Program-made: the position numbers and the translations under genes
The notes under the pieces: model-generated
Told to the model about the DNA's origin: nothing
Database searches by the model: none
What the model saw: only the letters and a program-made list of their open reading frames with translations
Part shown: in pieces, positions 43,447 through 53,337 of the stretch
Layout: each line of letters starts with the position of its first letter
Numbering within the stretch: position 1 is the stretch's first letter
Assembly (NCBI GenBank): GCA_041671765.1
Contig: JBAZAX010000001.1
Location: forward strand, 29,211-93,210
From: JBAZAX01 sp041671765
GTDB taxonomy: Bacteria > Babelota > Babeliae > Babelales > RVW-14
Direction of reading: 5' to 3'
Length of the DNA: 64,000 bases

Positions 43447-45303
43447 TTACTCGTTTGGCTTAAACGAATAAAGTTCTCTTGGTTCAATATTTAAAAGCTC
43501 GTAAATCTCTTTGGCCTGCAATGTCTCTTTTTCTATGAGTTTATTGGCCAAAAGCTCCAATTTATCGATATTTTCAGTTAAAAGCTGCTTACCGTTTTCA
43601 TAGCAGTGATTTATGATTTTTGTAATCTCAGAATCAATTTTTTCAGCAGTTTTTTCGGAAAATTCTCTGTGATTTTGAATATCCCGGCCAAGATAAGGAT
43701 GTTCAACATTAAAGTTGTAATCAATAGGCCCCAAATCGGACATTCCATAACGACAAACCATATCTCTGGCTATGTCGGTAGCTGTTTCAATATCACTTGA
43801 CGCACCGGTAGTCTGCTCGTTGAATTTCATTTTTTCAACCAGCAATCCACCCATACATATTGTTATCTTGGCTAACATTTCACTCTTACTCCTGGAATGC
43901 TTATCCCTTTCAGGCAAAGACCAAGAAACACCTAAAGATCTACCACGAGGGATAATAGTCACCTTATGGAAAGGGTCTGTACTTGGTAAGAGTAAATTCA
44001 AAAGAGTATGTCCCGCTTCATGATAAGCCGTCAATTGCTTATCTTTATCCGTAAGTATAAGAGTTTTACGCTCCGATCCAAGCATAATTTTGTCTCTTGC
44101 TGTCTCCAGATGCTCATTTCTCACAGAAAGTTCATTATTTTTAGAGGCTAACAATGCGCCCTCGTTAATCAAATTTTCCAGATCAGCTCCACTGAAACCC
44201 GGCGTGCCACGGGCAATTTTTGCCAAATCGACTTCCGGATCAAGTTTTACCTTACGTGAGTGAACTTTAAGAATAGCCTCTCTGCTTGTTAAATCCGGAT
44301 ATGGAACTTCTATTATTCTGTCAAAACGTCCGGGACGAAGAAGTGCTTTGTCAAGAACATCCGGCCGGTTAGTTGCGGCTAATACTATAATAGCTCCGGG
44401 CTCTGTTGCAAAGCCATCCATTTCAGACAACAACTGATTAAGAGTCTGTTCACGTTCATCATTTCCACCGCCAAGTCCAATACCTCTTTGGCGACCTACG
44501 GCATCTATTTCATCAATGAATAAAATGCAAGGACTATGCTTACGAGCCTGTGCAAATAAATCTCTAACTCTGGACGCCCCAACACCCACAAATACTTCAA
44601 CAAAATCAGATCCGCTGATACTGAAAAACGGACAGGTTGCCTCACCTGCAACAGCCTTAGCAAGAAGGGTTTTTCCATTTCCAGGAGCACCGGTTAAAAG
44701 AATGCCACGTGGAATTTTGGCTCCAATCGCTTCAAATTTTTTAGGACTCTTTAAAAAATCGATAATATCAAGTAGATCTTCTTTTGCTTCATTTACACCT
44801 GCAACATCTTTAAATGTTACAGAAAGTGTGTTAGGCGAAAAAAACTTAGCCTTACTTTTCCCAACATTAAAAATTTTACCTGCGCCACCACCCCCGCCAC
44901 CTTGATTCTGTCTAAAAAAGAAAAAGAATAGCAACAGCAGAAAAGGCAAAAATGCCAAGAAAAAGTAAATACCCCAAGAATGTTTTTCTTGCGGATAAAT
45001 TTCAACATCAACATTATTTGATTTTAAAACATCCCAAAATTTTTCGGTCGGAGCAATATATGAGGCAAATTGTTTACCATCTTTATACTTACCTTGAACT
45101 AGTTGATCCTGAACAGTCATGGAAGCAATTTTTTGCTGCTCAACCGCACTCAATAACTTTGTATATGTAAGAAACTCTGTTTCTCGGTTAGTACTGTTAT
45201 ACCAAAACAGGTATAACATCCCAATTCCAATAAAAAACAAAAGAATCCAAATTGCATTTGGACCACGATTTGAAAAGCCTCCACCGCCTAGATTTTTTTT
45301 CAT
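43447..45303 (-). CDS. ftsH: ATP-dependent zinc metalloprotease FtsH
   Basis: A 618-residue membrane protease for quality control. Two membrane segments (about 15-33 and 108-127) enclose the periplasmic part; a Gly-rich patch follows. Walker A GAPGNGKT is near residue 206, Walker B ILFIDEIDAVG, the second region of homology ends in RPGRFDR, and the zinc site HEAGH is near residue 425. All catalytic elements are intact. It is the first gene of the run that continues with rpmB. Confidence 0.97.
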   Translation of the reverse strand: MKKNLGGGGFSNRGPNAIWILLFFIGIGMLYLFWYNSTNRETEFLTYTKLLSAVEQQKIASMTVQDQLVQGKYKDGKQFASYIAPTEKFWDVLKSNNVDVEIYPQEKHSWGIYFFLAFLPFLLLLFFFFFRQNQGGGGGGAGKIFNVGKSKAKFFSPNTLSVTFKDVAGVNEAKEDLLDIIDFLKSPKKFEAIGAKIPRGILLTGAPGNGKTLLAKAVAGEATCPFFSISGSDFVEVFVGVGASRVRDLFAQARKHSPCILFIDEIDAVGRQRGIGLGGGNDEREQTLNQLLSEMDGFATEPGAIIVLAATNRPDVLDKALLRPGRFDRIIEVPYPDLTSREAILKVHSRKVKLDPEVDLAKIARGTPGFSGADLENLINEGALLASKNNELSVRNEHLETARDKIMLGSERKTLILTDKDKQLTAYHEAGHTLLNLLLPSTDPFHKVTIIPRGRSLGVSWSLPERDKHSRSKSEMLAKITICMGGLLVEKMKFNEQTTGASSDIETATDIARDMVCRYGMSDLGPIDYNFNVEHPYLGRDIQNHREFSEKTAEKIDSEITKIINHCYENGKQLLTENIDKLELLANKLIEKETLQAKEIYELLNIEPRELYSFKPNE

Positions 45304-45500
45304 ATCTATTACACCTTAAATAATTAATTTTTGTTAAGATTTAAGCTTTTATGAGCTTAACAATACTTAAAACGATTTTTTATATAGTTTAGGCTATACA
45401 ACTTCAAAAATACTATAAATCTAAAATTTAGAAGCTACACCCCAAAACACGTCAATAATCCTATTTTAATAAATAAAACAAAAGAATTCCAGATTTTCTT

Positions 45501-45530
45501 TTGACACTTACGAGAAATAGGTAGCATACT
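45501..45530 (+). promoter_or_regulatory. Candidate promoter for the M48 peptidase gene
   Basis: TTGACA (45501-45506) and CATACT (45525-45530) are 18 bases apart and 142 bases upstream of the start. Apart from this, the 369-base gap 45304-45672 shows nothing. Confidence 0.5.
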
Positions 45531-45672
45531 TATGTTATATTAAAAAGTAAGACTCTGCCAAAGACTATAACCTGCGTATTTTTAAAAGTTATAAAATATA
45601 AAAACACAGCCAGATTTATCGACAATTTGAAATATTATAATTTAATGGTTAATAATATGGGGATTAAGGATT

Positions 45673-46878
45673 ATGAAAAACACAAATTTCAACTCAACAA
45701 GTTTTAACTCGAAGAGTTTTAACTCGAGGGGTCCAGTTTTAAAATTTGTTCTTGGGCGCAATATTTGGGTTGCAATCCTAGGCATAGCAAGCTTTATCTT
45801 AACTAACACCAACTTATTTGCCCAACAAACATTTGATCAAATTACTGTAAACAAAAATGTCCCTCTCGACCCTAACCCTTCATCTCAACTTATGCTTGAA
45901 TTAAGACCTGTAAACAAGTCTTATCAAACAATTGAACGCGAAATTGCAATGCTCAAACAATTAACCCCCATTAATTCTAACGAAATTAGTCTTGATGATA
46001 ATAAACTTAACAACCCAACTCTCTACAAAATAATTAAAGAAATGGTTGAAAAATTTGTACTAAAAGCAAAAATAGAAATGCCAAAGCTCGTTTTATATGT
46101 GGGCAATGACAACGCAACTTATAATGCAAGCGCTAATACCGCAACAATAACCCATACCAAAACCTCACGCAAAACTTATAAACGTCAAATTGAAACTACT
46201 GTTTCTGAAACGGTTGAGCAAAAGCACAAGCTTGTGCTTGGCGAAGGTCTAATAAAACTTTTATTGTGGAAAAACTATGGAAATAAGCTTTTGGCCGCAA
46301 TTATTGGGCATGAGATGGGCCACATGTGCGATACGAACAAACAAGAATCAAAAAAATGTGAGTTTTTTGCAGATTCAAAAGCAGTAGAATTTCTTGGCAA
46401 AGCCGATGCCAATAACTTAACTCAGGCAATTGACATGATTACCCTGGCAAGTCACATGTATAACATTTTGACGGGTAATGCAGACTTTTTAAGATTAAAT
46501 CTTGGTGACGTACATCAAATTATTAAAATTATCGTGAATTCTATGGTAAACCAGATGCCTGAACTGGGAGATTTGGGAGTATGCTCAACCCACAAAAAAT
46601 TTGGATATGTCGTCAATAAAATCTTTCAGGACGCCCTTAAATATTCCCTGGATCCCAAAATTGGCATGACCGAAAAAGAGTTCCTTCTTATTTATGAAAA
46701 AATGCACAAGGCCTGTTCGAATTTGTCTGAATATATGGGAGAGGAAGAGGAACAAGAAATAAGCCAAAAGTATGAGTTTATCGAGAATTATACCAACCAA
46801 ATTTACAATCACATAACTCATCCAACACCACTTGAACGTAGTACGAACATTGAACAGTGCATTGCAAGGCTCGCCTGA
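45673..46878 (+). CDS. Exported M48-type zinc peptidase
   Basis: A 401-residue protein. IIGHEMGHMCDT (near residue 212) is the HExxH zinc site, and CEFFADSKAVEFL gives the third ligand Glu with the AD pair, as in M48 peptidases. A hydrophobic segment (about 33-47, VAILGIASFILTN) ending near FAQQ acts as a signal peptide but stands behind a Asn/Ser/Phe-rich leader of three FNS repeats, coded by tandem copies of a 15-base unit. GGGGATTAAGG is upstream. The leader is odd; a start further down would remove it. Confidence 0.85.
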   Translation: MKNTNFNSTSFNSKSFNSRGPVLKFVLGRNIWVAILGIASFILTNTNLFAQQTFDQITVNKNVPLDPNPSSQLMLELRPVNKSYQTIEREIAMLKQLTPINSNEISLDDNKLNNPTLYKIIKEMVEKFVLKAKIEMPKLVLYVGNDNATYNASANTATITHTKTSRKTYKRQIETTVSETVEQKHKLVLGEGLIKLLLWKNYGNKLLAAIIGHEMGHMCDTNKQESKKCEFFADSKAVEFLGKADANNLTQAIDMITLASHMYNILTGNADFLRLNLGDVHQIIKIIVNSMVNQMPELGDLGVCSTHKKFGYVVNKIFQDALKYSLDPKIGMTEKEFLLIYEKMHKACSNLSEYMGEEEEQEISQKYEFIENYTNQIYNHITHPTPLERSTNIEQCIARLA

Positions 46879-46976
46879 AAAGGACTTGTCTGAAAGCAAA
46901 ATTTGCGTAAAATAGTATATCTAAACTGTCTTAACTAATTTTTTTTAAAATAAAGCAAAACCATTTTGGTAAAATT

Positions 46977-48062
46977 ATGCTAATTGATGATTTAAGAGAA
47001 ACTTTAAAAAACATCGAACCGGATATTAATACAATTAAATCCTACTGGATACAATCCAAAATTGAAGACAGATTTAAAGAACTTGATGAAAAAATCAGTG
47101 AAGAAAATTTTTGGCAAAATCCGGACAAAGAAAAAATATTAGAAGAACATCGCAAACTAAAACCTCTTATCGAAGGTTATGAAGAAATTTTTAAAAATTA
47201 CCAAGAAAATATTGAACTTATTGAAATGTTCAGCGACAACGAAGAACAGTTATTAAGTATAAAAGATGAAATCTTTCCACTCTGCCGTAAAGTTGCAAAC
47301 TTTAAAATTGAACTTTTACTAAATAATCCTGAAGATGCACGTTCCTGCTATTTGAGTATAAACGCTGGTGCCGGCGGAACCGAATCTCAAGACTGGACAT
47401 ACATGCTTTTACGTATGTACCTACGTTTTTGCGAACGTGAAGGCTTTAAAGTTGAAACGCTTGATTCACAATCCGGAGAAGAGGCCGGCATAAAGTCATG
47501 TACCCTCTATATCAAAGGTAAAAATGCATATGGTTTTTTAAAGGCCGAAGCCGGAGTACATAGGCTAGTTAGAATTTCACCATTTGATGCAAACAAACGT
47601 CGCCATACCTCATTTGCCGCTGTTAATGTAACGCCTGAGGTTGAAGATGCAGCAATTGAAATTAATGATGACGACTTAAGAGTTGATACCTACCGTTCAG
47701 GTGGAGCCGGCGGTCAGCATGTAAATAAAACAGAATCTGCAATCAGAATTACCCACATCCCTTCCGGAATAGTTGTGCAATGCCAAATTGAACGATCACA
47801 AATACAAAATAGGCAAACGGCAATGAAGATGTTGCGTGCAAAATTAGTAGAAAAACAGGAAGAAGAAAAACGAGCAAAAGCAGATAGTGTTGAAAAGAAA
47901 AAAATTGAATGGGGTTCTCAAATCAGGTCTTATGTTCTTCATCCATACAAAATGGTTAAAGATCATCGAACTGATTTAGAGTCACCTCAGCCTGAAAAAG
48001 TTTTAGATGGGGAAATAATGCCATTTATACAAAAATATCTGTTAGCGTTATCACAAGCATGA
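46977..48062 (+). CDS. prfB: Peptide chain release factor 2
   Basis: A 361-residue class I release factor that ends translation at UGA and UAA. The SPF tripeptide (RISPFDAN, near residue 202) marks RF2 rather than RF1, and GGQ lies in GGAGGQHVNKTES near residue 244. The frame is continuous from the ATG through the N-terminal helical domain, so the programmed frameshift found in many prfB genes is absent. Overlaps tilS by 4 bases (ATGA). Confidence 0.95.
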   Translation: MLIDDLRETLKNIEPDINTIKSYWIQSKIEDRFKELDEKISEENFWQNPDKEKILEEHRKLKPLIEGYEEIFKNYQENIELIEMFSDNEEQLLSIKDEIFPLCRKVANFKIELLLNNPEDARSCYLSINAGAGGTESQDWTYMLLRMYLRFCEREGFKVETLDSQSGEEAGIKSCTLYIKGKNAYGFLKAEAGVHRLVRISPFDANKRRHTSFAAVNVTPEVEDAAIEINDDDLRVDTYRSGGAGGQHVNKTESAIRITHIPSGIVVQCQIERSQIQNRQTAMKMLRAKLVEKQEEEKRAKADSVEKKKIEWGSQIRSYVLHPYKMVKDHRTDLESPQPEKVLDGEIMPFIQKYLLALSQA

Positions 48063-49279
48063 ATGATTTAAGTATGAAAACTTTTTTTGATTCATGTATA
48101 CAAAAAGCAAGCAGCTTAATCGAATCTGCTTCCATCGAAGGGCACGGCAGGATGATCCTTCGATACAATTTGCTACGCAAATCACTCAGGATGAGCGGGG
48201 TAAATAAGCCCGCTCGTGGTGAGTGCGCACCCCATGCGCGTATCGAACCATCACCAGAATGGTGGCGGGCCAAAACGCAAAAAAGAAAGATTTCTGATAC
48301 TACCACCATCATCGTGGGCCTTTCCGGCGGCCCTGATTCAGTATTTTTGCTACACGTACTAAACCACCTACAAAAACAAAATCAACAAATCAAAATTATT
48401 GCAACGCATCTTGATCATCAGTGGCGAGCTGAGTCTTGGCGTGATGTAGAATTTTGTTCAAACTTATGTAAAAGTTTGGGAATCGAATTTATTGCGCGCA
48501 AAGCCAACAAACTCAATCTAGACATCAAATTTAATGGGTCTAAAGAAGAAATCGGCCGGAAAATGCGCCGTACTTTATTTAAACAAATTTTAAAAGAAAA
48601 GAATGCAGATTTTATTGCACTTGCACATCATTTGCAAGACCAACAGGAAACATTCTTTATTCGATTATTACGCGGAGCAAGCCTGAGCGGACTATGCTGC
48701 ATGAAAGAGATTGATGGGAATTATATCAGACCCCTGCTTGGAATAAATAAAAAAGATATTCTTGAATATCTAGATGCAAGTAGAAATCGCGAAGCGAGAT
48801 CAAACCAAATTAAATATTTAATTGACCCTACAAACGTCAGTCCTGATTATCTTCGTAACAGAATTAGATCTAATGTTATTCCCGCCCTTGAGCAATGCGA
48901 TGAGCGATTTAATAAAAAATTTCAAAGCACACTTGAACAGTTAAATCTCGAAGATGACTTTTTAAAAACACTTGCAACACAAGCATTTAACGATATCTTC
49001 GAACAACCAAAAAATTTAAACACTGATCTAACAAACTCAAATCACTGGCTTGGTGATTTGAAAAAATTCAAACTTTTACATCCGGTTCTTGCAAGACGAG
49101 TTATATTACACTGGTTAATTCAAGAAAAATTAGCATTTAATCTAAGCACGAATTATCTCGATGAAATAATCAAATTCTTAATTTCGCCACGTGGTGGAAC
49201 CCACCTTGTTGGCCAAAAATGGAAAATTTACAAAAAAGCAAACTCTTTCGGAATAAGTTTGTTTGAAATAAAATCCTAA
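48059..49279 (+). CDS. tilS: tRNA(Ile)-lysidine synthase with in-frame insertion
   Basis: A 406-residue PP-loop enzyme that makes lysidine-34 in tRNA-Ile. VGLSGGPDSVFLLHVL is the ATP site, at residue about 87 instead of about 25. HLDHQWR, AHHLQDQQET and LRRxxRS-like YLRNRIRSN follow normally. About 58 residues between SLIES and TTIIVGL (residues about 24-82) have no place in the family. The DNA coding them (48128-48305) is GC-rich and palindromic. Apparently a palindromic element inserted without breaking the frame, in a place where the enzyme tolerates it. Confidence 0.93.
   Translation: MNDLSMKTFFDSCIQKASSLIESASIEGHGRMILRYNLLRKSLRMSGVNKPARGECAPHARIEPSPEWWRAKTQKRKISDTTTIIVGLSGGPDSVFLLHVLNHLQKQNQQIKIIATHLDHQWRAESWRDVEFCSNLCKSLGIEFIARKANKLNLDIKFNGSKEEIGRKMRRTLFKQILKEKNADFIALAHHLQDQQETFFIRLLRGASLSGLCCMKEIDGNYIRPLLGINKKDILEYLDASRNREARSNQIKYLIDPTNVSPDYLRNRIRSNVIPALEQCDERFNKKFQSTLEQLNLEDDFLKTLATQAFNDIFEQPKNLNTDLTNSNHWLGDLKKFKLLHPVLARRVILHWLIQEKLAFNLSTNYLDEIIKFLISPRGGTHLVGQKWKIYKKANSFGISLFEIKS
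48128..48305. repeat. GC-rich palindromic element inside tilS
   Basis: CACTCA (48183-48188) with TGAGTG (48220-48225) and GAGCGGG (48193-48199) with CCCGCTC (48209-48215) build one long hairpin; further short dyads follow (CCAT...ATGG). The GC content is much above its surroundings. It is translated in frame as part of tilS. Comparable to Rickettsia palindromic elements; relationship unknown. Confidence 0.7.
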
Positions 49280-49280
49280 A

Positions 49281-49557
49281 TTAACGCGAGTTCGAGAATT
49301 AAATATTGCTTTATGAATGCCACTATAACGTCGCCCCGGCGTAGGCCGGGGTCCAGATGCAACTTCAAATTTTTCGCTTATTATTGAAACACTAATCTAT
49401 GCGAATCACAATTACAATCAAATTAAATACTCTAAAACTATTTTATTTCTGTACTAGAAAATGGATCCCGGCCTACGCCGGGAAGACGAAGTGGAATAGC
49501 GTTTAGTATTATTACACTTCGTAAAATTAATCATTACTATTATCGAACTGGCGTTAA
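49281..49557. mobile_element. MITE-like element with nested inverted repeats
   Basis: The ends 49281-49299 and 49539-49557 are inverted repeats (17 of 19 bases match). Inside, 49329-49355 and 49462-49488 form a second inverted pair (24 of 27 match) built on CCCGGCGTAGGCCGGG, itself a palindrome. There is no coding frame. A non-autonomous transposon or dispersed palindromic repeat fits. It fills most of the 396-base gap between tilS and the TonB-like gene. Confidence 0.7.
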
Positions 49558-49675
49558 ATTAATTTAATTTCCAAAGATTTTGATTTACTAAATCCAAACT
49601 ACTTTGTCATAATAAGGCAGAGATTTGAGTTTGTATTTTGCTGATTTCACTGTGAGTTAAATAAGAAGAGTTGTA

Positions 49676-51028
49676 ATGGAACCACAGAGATATAAAAAAA
49701 CCAAAATATTATTTTTATTACTTTTGATTTCGCTGTTATTGCATTTAATCATGTCATTCTTTTTTTTAGAATTTGGATTTCGAAAACGTTTCACATCATT
49801 TGTAACAGCACTCTCTAACTCCATAACTAGTCTTTCTTCAAAAGACAAGCAGATAATTGAACAAAAGCGGGAACACAAACATGAAGCTTTACAAAAAATA
49901 TTCGAAGCTGCACGTAAAAATAAAAAACCTATTAATTTCGTAAAACCATCAGACAGTCGTCCTGCAAAAATGGTTGCGCCAAAATCAAATTTTGGGTGGG
50001 TTATGTTTGATGACAACTATGAGAAGCCTAAAAAACTTGGAATTCCAACGACTAAGACCGGCGACGTAATGGAAGTTAAGTTATCAAACGCAACGGAAAC
50101 AAAACCCAAAAAACTAGAACCCAAAGTTGAACAGCCACAAGGTGAACATGATATCAAGCCAGATGGCACAGTCAAAAAACAAAAATCAGCTGAAATAAAA
50201 CAAAAAATAAACCCTAAGCAGTTAACAGCTAAAAACAAAATTAATTTAGAACCAACAAAAGAAGTTAAAAGATCTGCTGACACAGTGATCGTTGATGAAA
50301 ATATAAGAAAAGACTTAACCACCGCAGACAAACAAATTCTTGTAACAAAAAAACAAATCGAACCAGAAGAACAAGTCAACACACAAGAGCAAGTCATTCA
50401 AATAGACGATAGAATTAAAAAAATTCGAGAGATGCAAGAGGCAGTAGCTGAATTCCAAAAAGGGCCAAAAACCAAGGAACAAGAACGAGAGGGCCTTTTG
50501 GGTAGCATTTTAAAAAAGGATAAAAAAACGGCATCTTCAATAAATGAACAAGAAAAAGCCACTGATTTTGCCTGGGGTGCATCAAGCTTAAAACCAAAAC
50601 AATCCAAAAATATAATTGCTCTGACTAAAGGATACATTGAGAAAACAAGTGGCGAAAATGGAACAGATTTAATTGATAGAGATGGAGATCCAAATAAAAT
50701 TCCCAGTTTTGAAGAGATGAAATATGTCTCCTATGAAGCAAAATTAAACTGGTGTTGTCAGGCAACATGGAAACAAAACAGTAGCTTTTATAATCTTCCC
50801 ATAGCACAAAGGGACTATCAAGCCGTAATCGAATTTTCAATTGATGAAAAAGGAAATCTTGTAAATTCAGAAATTCTTGAATCATCCGGATGTAAGGAGG
50901 TTGATTCGGCAATAGTTAAAAACCTTAAGGCCACAGCACCATTCCCTCCTTTACCCAAGCATTTTGGCAAAGATATTTATACTACCGGCCGAGTTATTAC
51001 TGTGAGCATAAATAGAATGCTTTTCTAA
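49676..51028 (+). CDS. TonB-like energy-transducing protein
   Basis: A 450-residue protein with an N-terminal membrane anchor (about 11-30, LFLLLLISLLLHLIMSFFFL), a very long charged linker rich in Lys, Glu, Gln and Thr (about 60-320), and a C-terminal TonB-type domain (about 375-450: AVIEFSIDEKGNLVNSEILE, then APFPPLP). It would span the periplasm to energise outer-membrane receptors, so the cell has an outer membrane. No exbB/exbD lies in the window. TolA is a possible alternative name. Confidence 0.8.
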   Translation: MEPQRYKKTKILFLLLLISLLLHLIMSFFFLEFGFRKRFTSFVTALSNSITSLSSKDKQIIEQKREHKHEALQKIFEAARKNKKPINFVKPSDSRPAKMVAPKSNFGWVMFDDNYEKPKKLGIPTTKTGDVMEVKLSNATETKPKKLEPKVEQPQGEHDIKPDGTVKKQKSAEIKQKINPKQLTAKNKINLEPTKEVKRSADTVIVDENIRKDLTTADKQILVTKKQIEPEEQVNTQEQVIQIDDRIKKIREMQEAVAEFQKGPKTKEQEREGLLGSILKKDKKTASSINEQEKATDFAWGASSLKPKQSKNIIALTKGYIEKTSGENGTDLIDRDGDPNKIPSFEEMKYVSYEAKLNWCCQATWKQNSSFYNLPIAQRDYQAVIEFSIDEKGNLVNSEILESSGCKEVDSAIVKNLKATAPFPPLPKHFGKDIYTTGRVITVSINRMLF

Positions 51029-51113
51029 CGTTTCTCTAAAATTATTACCCTCTGCACAAGCTCTCTTGATACAACTCTGTAAAAAATTTTACCAACATTC
51101 ATTTGACTTTACC

Positions 51114-51141
51114 TTGACGCAGCACTTGAAGCTTGTAATAA
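51114..51141 (+). promoter_or_regulatory. Candidate promoter of the paralogue array
   Basis: TTGACG (51114-51119) and TAATAA (51136-51141) are 16 bases apart, about 110 bases before the first array gene. Confidence 0.45.
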
Positions 51142-51254
51142 TACTTAGTAATCGAATTTTAAAAAAATAATTTGCAGATACTGCGTTGGCATAACTGTGA
51201 ATTAAAAAAACCATAAATTATCGATTAAAAACGGATAAAGAGAGAGTAAAGAAA

Positions 51255-53321
51255 ATGAAGAATAACAATAATATTCTATTCATTGGTATTTTAGTGCTCA
51301 TTTCAAATTCTAAAATTTTTGCAGGCAATTTGGTCGGCACCAGCGGACTAAATTACACGACAGCGCACAACGTTTTCAGAAGTGGCCAAAGCGCTACCGG
51401 TTTTGTTCGAATGACAAATGGCTTTACAGTTGCAACCCCCGAATTCGGCCTCGGATCTTCACACGGATCAATCGCCTATTTAGATACATGTCTTTCTGTC
51501 TCCGGAGGAATTGATTTAAGAACGACAAACACTATCTATTTACGTGCAGATCTCACACTTGACAACGGAGTAACATTCTCATCAGGGGGAAGTATTTATG
51601 GGAATGATCGCGCGTTAATCCTAAATGGAAATTTAACAATTCCTGCCAACAGCTCTTTGCACATCGGTGGAAAAATTATTATTGAAGGAAATGGAAATAC
51701 CTTAACGCTTGGCAATAATTCGCAACTATTCATAGATGCAGATGCAACATTAACATTGCGTAATATCATTATCAAAAATACTAAAAACTATTTATATGAC
51801 GCGCCAATCAAATTTGCAACAAGCGGAAGCCAACTCGCCCTTGATAATACTATTTTAAATTTTGTAAATGATTTTTACTTTGACCGCGGCAGCATATTTT
51901 TTCATAACGATGTCATATTCACCGGAACATGCGCTTTTATTTACAAATCTTGTCAGCCAAGTTTTATAACAAACGGCACAACTTTGAATTTTGATGTAAA
52001 TACTATTTTTGATTTCAGCCCCCCTACAACAGGTAGTCCACAGTTTTTGGCAAAAGATTTATTAGTTATGCAGGATGCAACATCTCAACTTTACCTTAAC
52101 TGCTCTACGCTCAAAACAACAATGACCGGTTTACGTTTAACCAAAGGAGAAGTTTTGTTTGATAACAGCATAACAATAACAACAGCTGCTTCCTTAAGAG
52201 TCTCCGGCACAACAAGTACTGTTATTAAACAAGCATTTGGAACAGAAGTAAGGCATGTTGCATGGAGCCAGGATGGAAGATTTTTAATTGTTTCAGGAAA
52301 CAACTCTACTCAAGATATTAGTATTTACAGATTTAATGGAACAAGTTTGACGTACCAAAATGGAATAGATTATACCACTCAGGGGTACTGTACATCATTA
52401 TCATATGATGGGAAATTTTTGGCAACGGGAGGAAACGACACAAGCACTGATCTAAAAATCTATAATTTTCCATGCTCACTAGGCAGCTTAATCACAAGTC
52501 TGGGTTATACAACAAGCTACCCACTGACGATAGCATGGCATCCAAACGGAAAATACCTGTTGGTTGGAGGAAATGAATTCGCAACAAGTGTTGATTTAAT
52601 CCTTTACAAATTTAATGGAAGAATTTTGTTACAAGTCGATAGTGAAAACTTTGCAACAGGCCCAGATTGCATCGATTGGCACCCAAGTGGCAATTTTGTA
52701 GCCGTTGGGCCACAATCTTCAACAAGAGATCTAACCATTTTCTCTTTTGATGAAGTAAATTACTTGGTTGAAAAAACTAGAATGGACTTAGGCGCTGTTG
52801 CAACCTCTGGTGTAAAATGGCGACCGGACGGTAATTTTATTGCCATTACAACAAATAATGCAACACGTGGAATAGTTGTATATTCATTTACCGGTTCAAC
52901 GCTCTTTGAAGTTGCTTATACAAGTTACGGTACAGGAGCCCAATCGTTATCTTGGAGTCCTGATGGAAGATATTTGGCTGTAGCAGGAACGAATGTTGGA
53001 GCAGCCTTAACAATTTATGAATTTACCGGAACAAATCTAAATGTATTAAAACAAATTCCATTTTGTGCAACAGCTTACGCTGTTGCATGGCATCCAAATG
53101 GAAGATACATTGCGGTAGGGGGCATTACACCAAGTACAGGTAATGAAGAGTTAGAAGTTTTTGAAGTAGCATTTGGATCAGAATTATTCAACCAGGCTGT
53201 TTCCAATTCATTAATTTTTGGCAATTCGTCCTTAGGCTCAATTTACGATTTAAATGTAAGAGCACTTGCAGGAGCAAATATTGAGTATGACGGAATTTTA
53301 AATTATGATTGTGTAGCTTAA
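51255..53321 (+). CDS. Exported beta-helix/seven-bladed propeller protein, copy 1
   Basis: A 688-residue protein with a signal peptide (cleavage near IFAG). Residues 30-330 are beta-rich and repetitive (TLDNGVTF, ALILNGNLTIPA, TLTLRNIIIKNT), probably a right-handed helix. Seven motifs of the type AWSQDGRFL / AWHPNGKYLLVGG (about 335-640) predict a seven-bladed propeller. The end SNSLIFGNSSLGSIYDLNVR...NYD is shared by all copies. N-terminal type A (HNVFRSGQSA), middle type i (FDFSPPTTGSPQFLAKDLL). AGAGAG lies upstream of the ATG. First of six tandem copies; surface role inferred. Confidence 0.8.
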   Translation: MKNNNNILFIGILVLISNSKIFAGNLVGTSGLNYTTAHNVFRSGQSATGFVRMTNGFTVATPEFGLGSSHGSIAYLDTCLSVSGGIDLRTTNTIYLRADLTLDNGVTFSSGGSIYGNDRALILNGNLTIPANSSLHIGGKIIIEGNGNTLTLGNNSQLFIDADATLTLRNIIIKNTKNYLYDAPIKFATSGSQLALDNTILNFVNDFYFDRGSIFFHNDVIFTGTCAFIYKSCQPSFITNGTTLNFDVNTIFDFSPPTTGSPQFLAKDLLVMQDATSQLYLNCSTLKTTMTGLRLTKGEVLFDNSITITTAASLRVSGTTSTVIKQAFGTEVRHVAWSQDGRFLIVSGNNSTQDISIYRFNGTSLTYQNGIDYTTQGYCTSLSYDGKFLATGGNDTSTDLKIYNFPCSLGSLITSLGYTTSYPLTIAWHPNGKYLLVGGNEFATSVDLILYKFNGRILLQVDSENFATGPDCIDWHPSGNFVAVGPQSSTRDLTIFSFDEVNYLVEKTRMDLGAVATSGVKWRPDGNFIAITTNNATRGIVVYSFTGSTLFEVAYTSYGTGAQSLSWSPDGRYLAVAGTNVGAALTIYEFTGTNLNVLKQIPFCATAYAVAWHPNGRYIAVGGITPSTGNEELEVFEVAFGSELFNQAVSNSLIFGNSSLGSIYDLNVRALAGANIEYDGILNYDCVA

Positions 53322-53337
53322 AAAATTTGGAGGAGTA

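Noticed and set aside
44516..44905. Plus-strand frame opposite ftsH
   Set aside because: It is fully inside ftsH in antisense, has no independent signals and ends in a poly-Pro run from the Gly-rich codons of FtsH.
46977..47100. Programmed frameshift in prfB
   Set aside because: The frame from ATG 46977 is continuous through the N-terminal domain; there is no in-frame UGA with a slippery CUU upstream.
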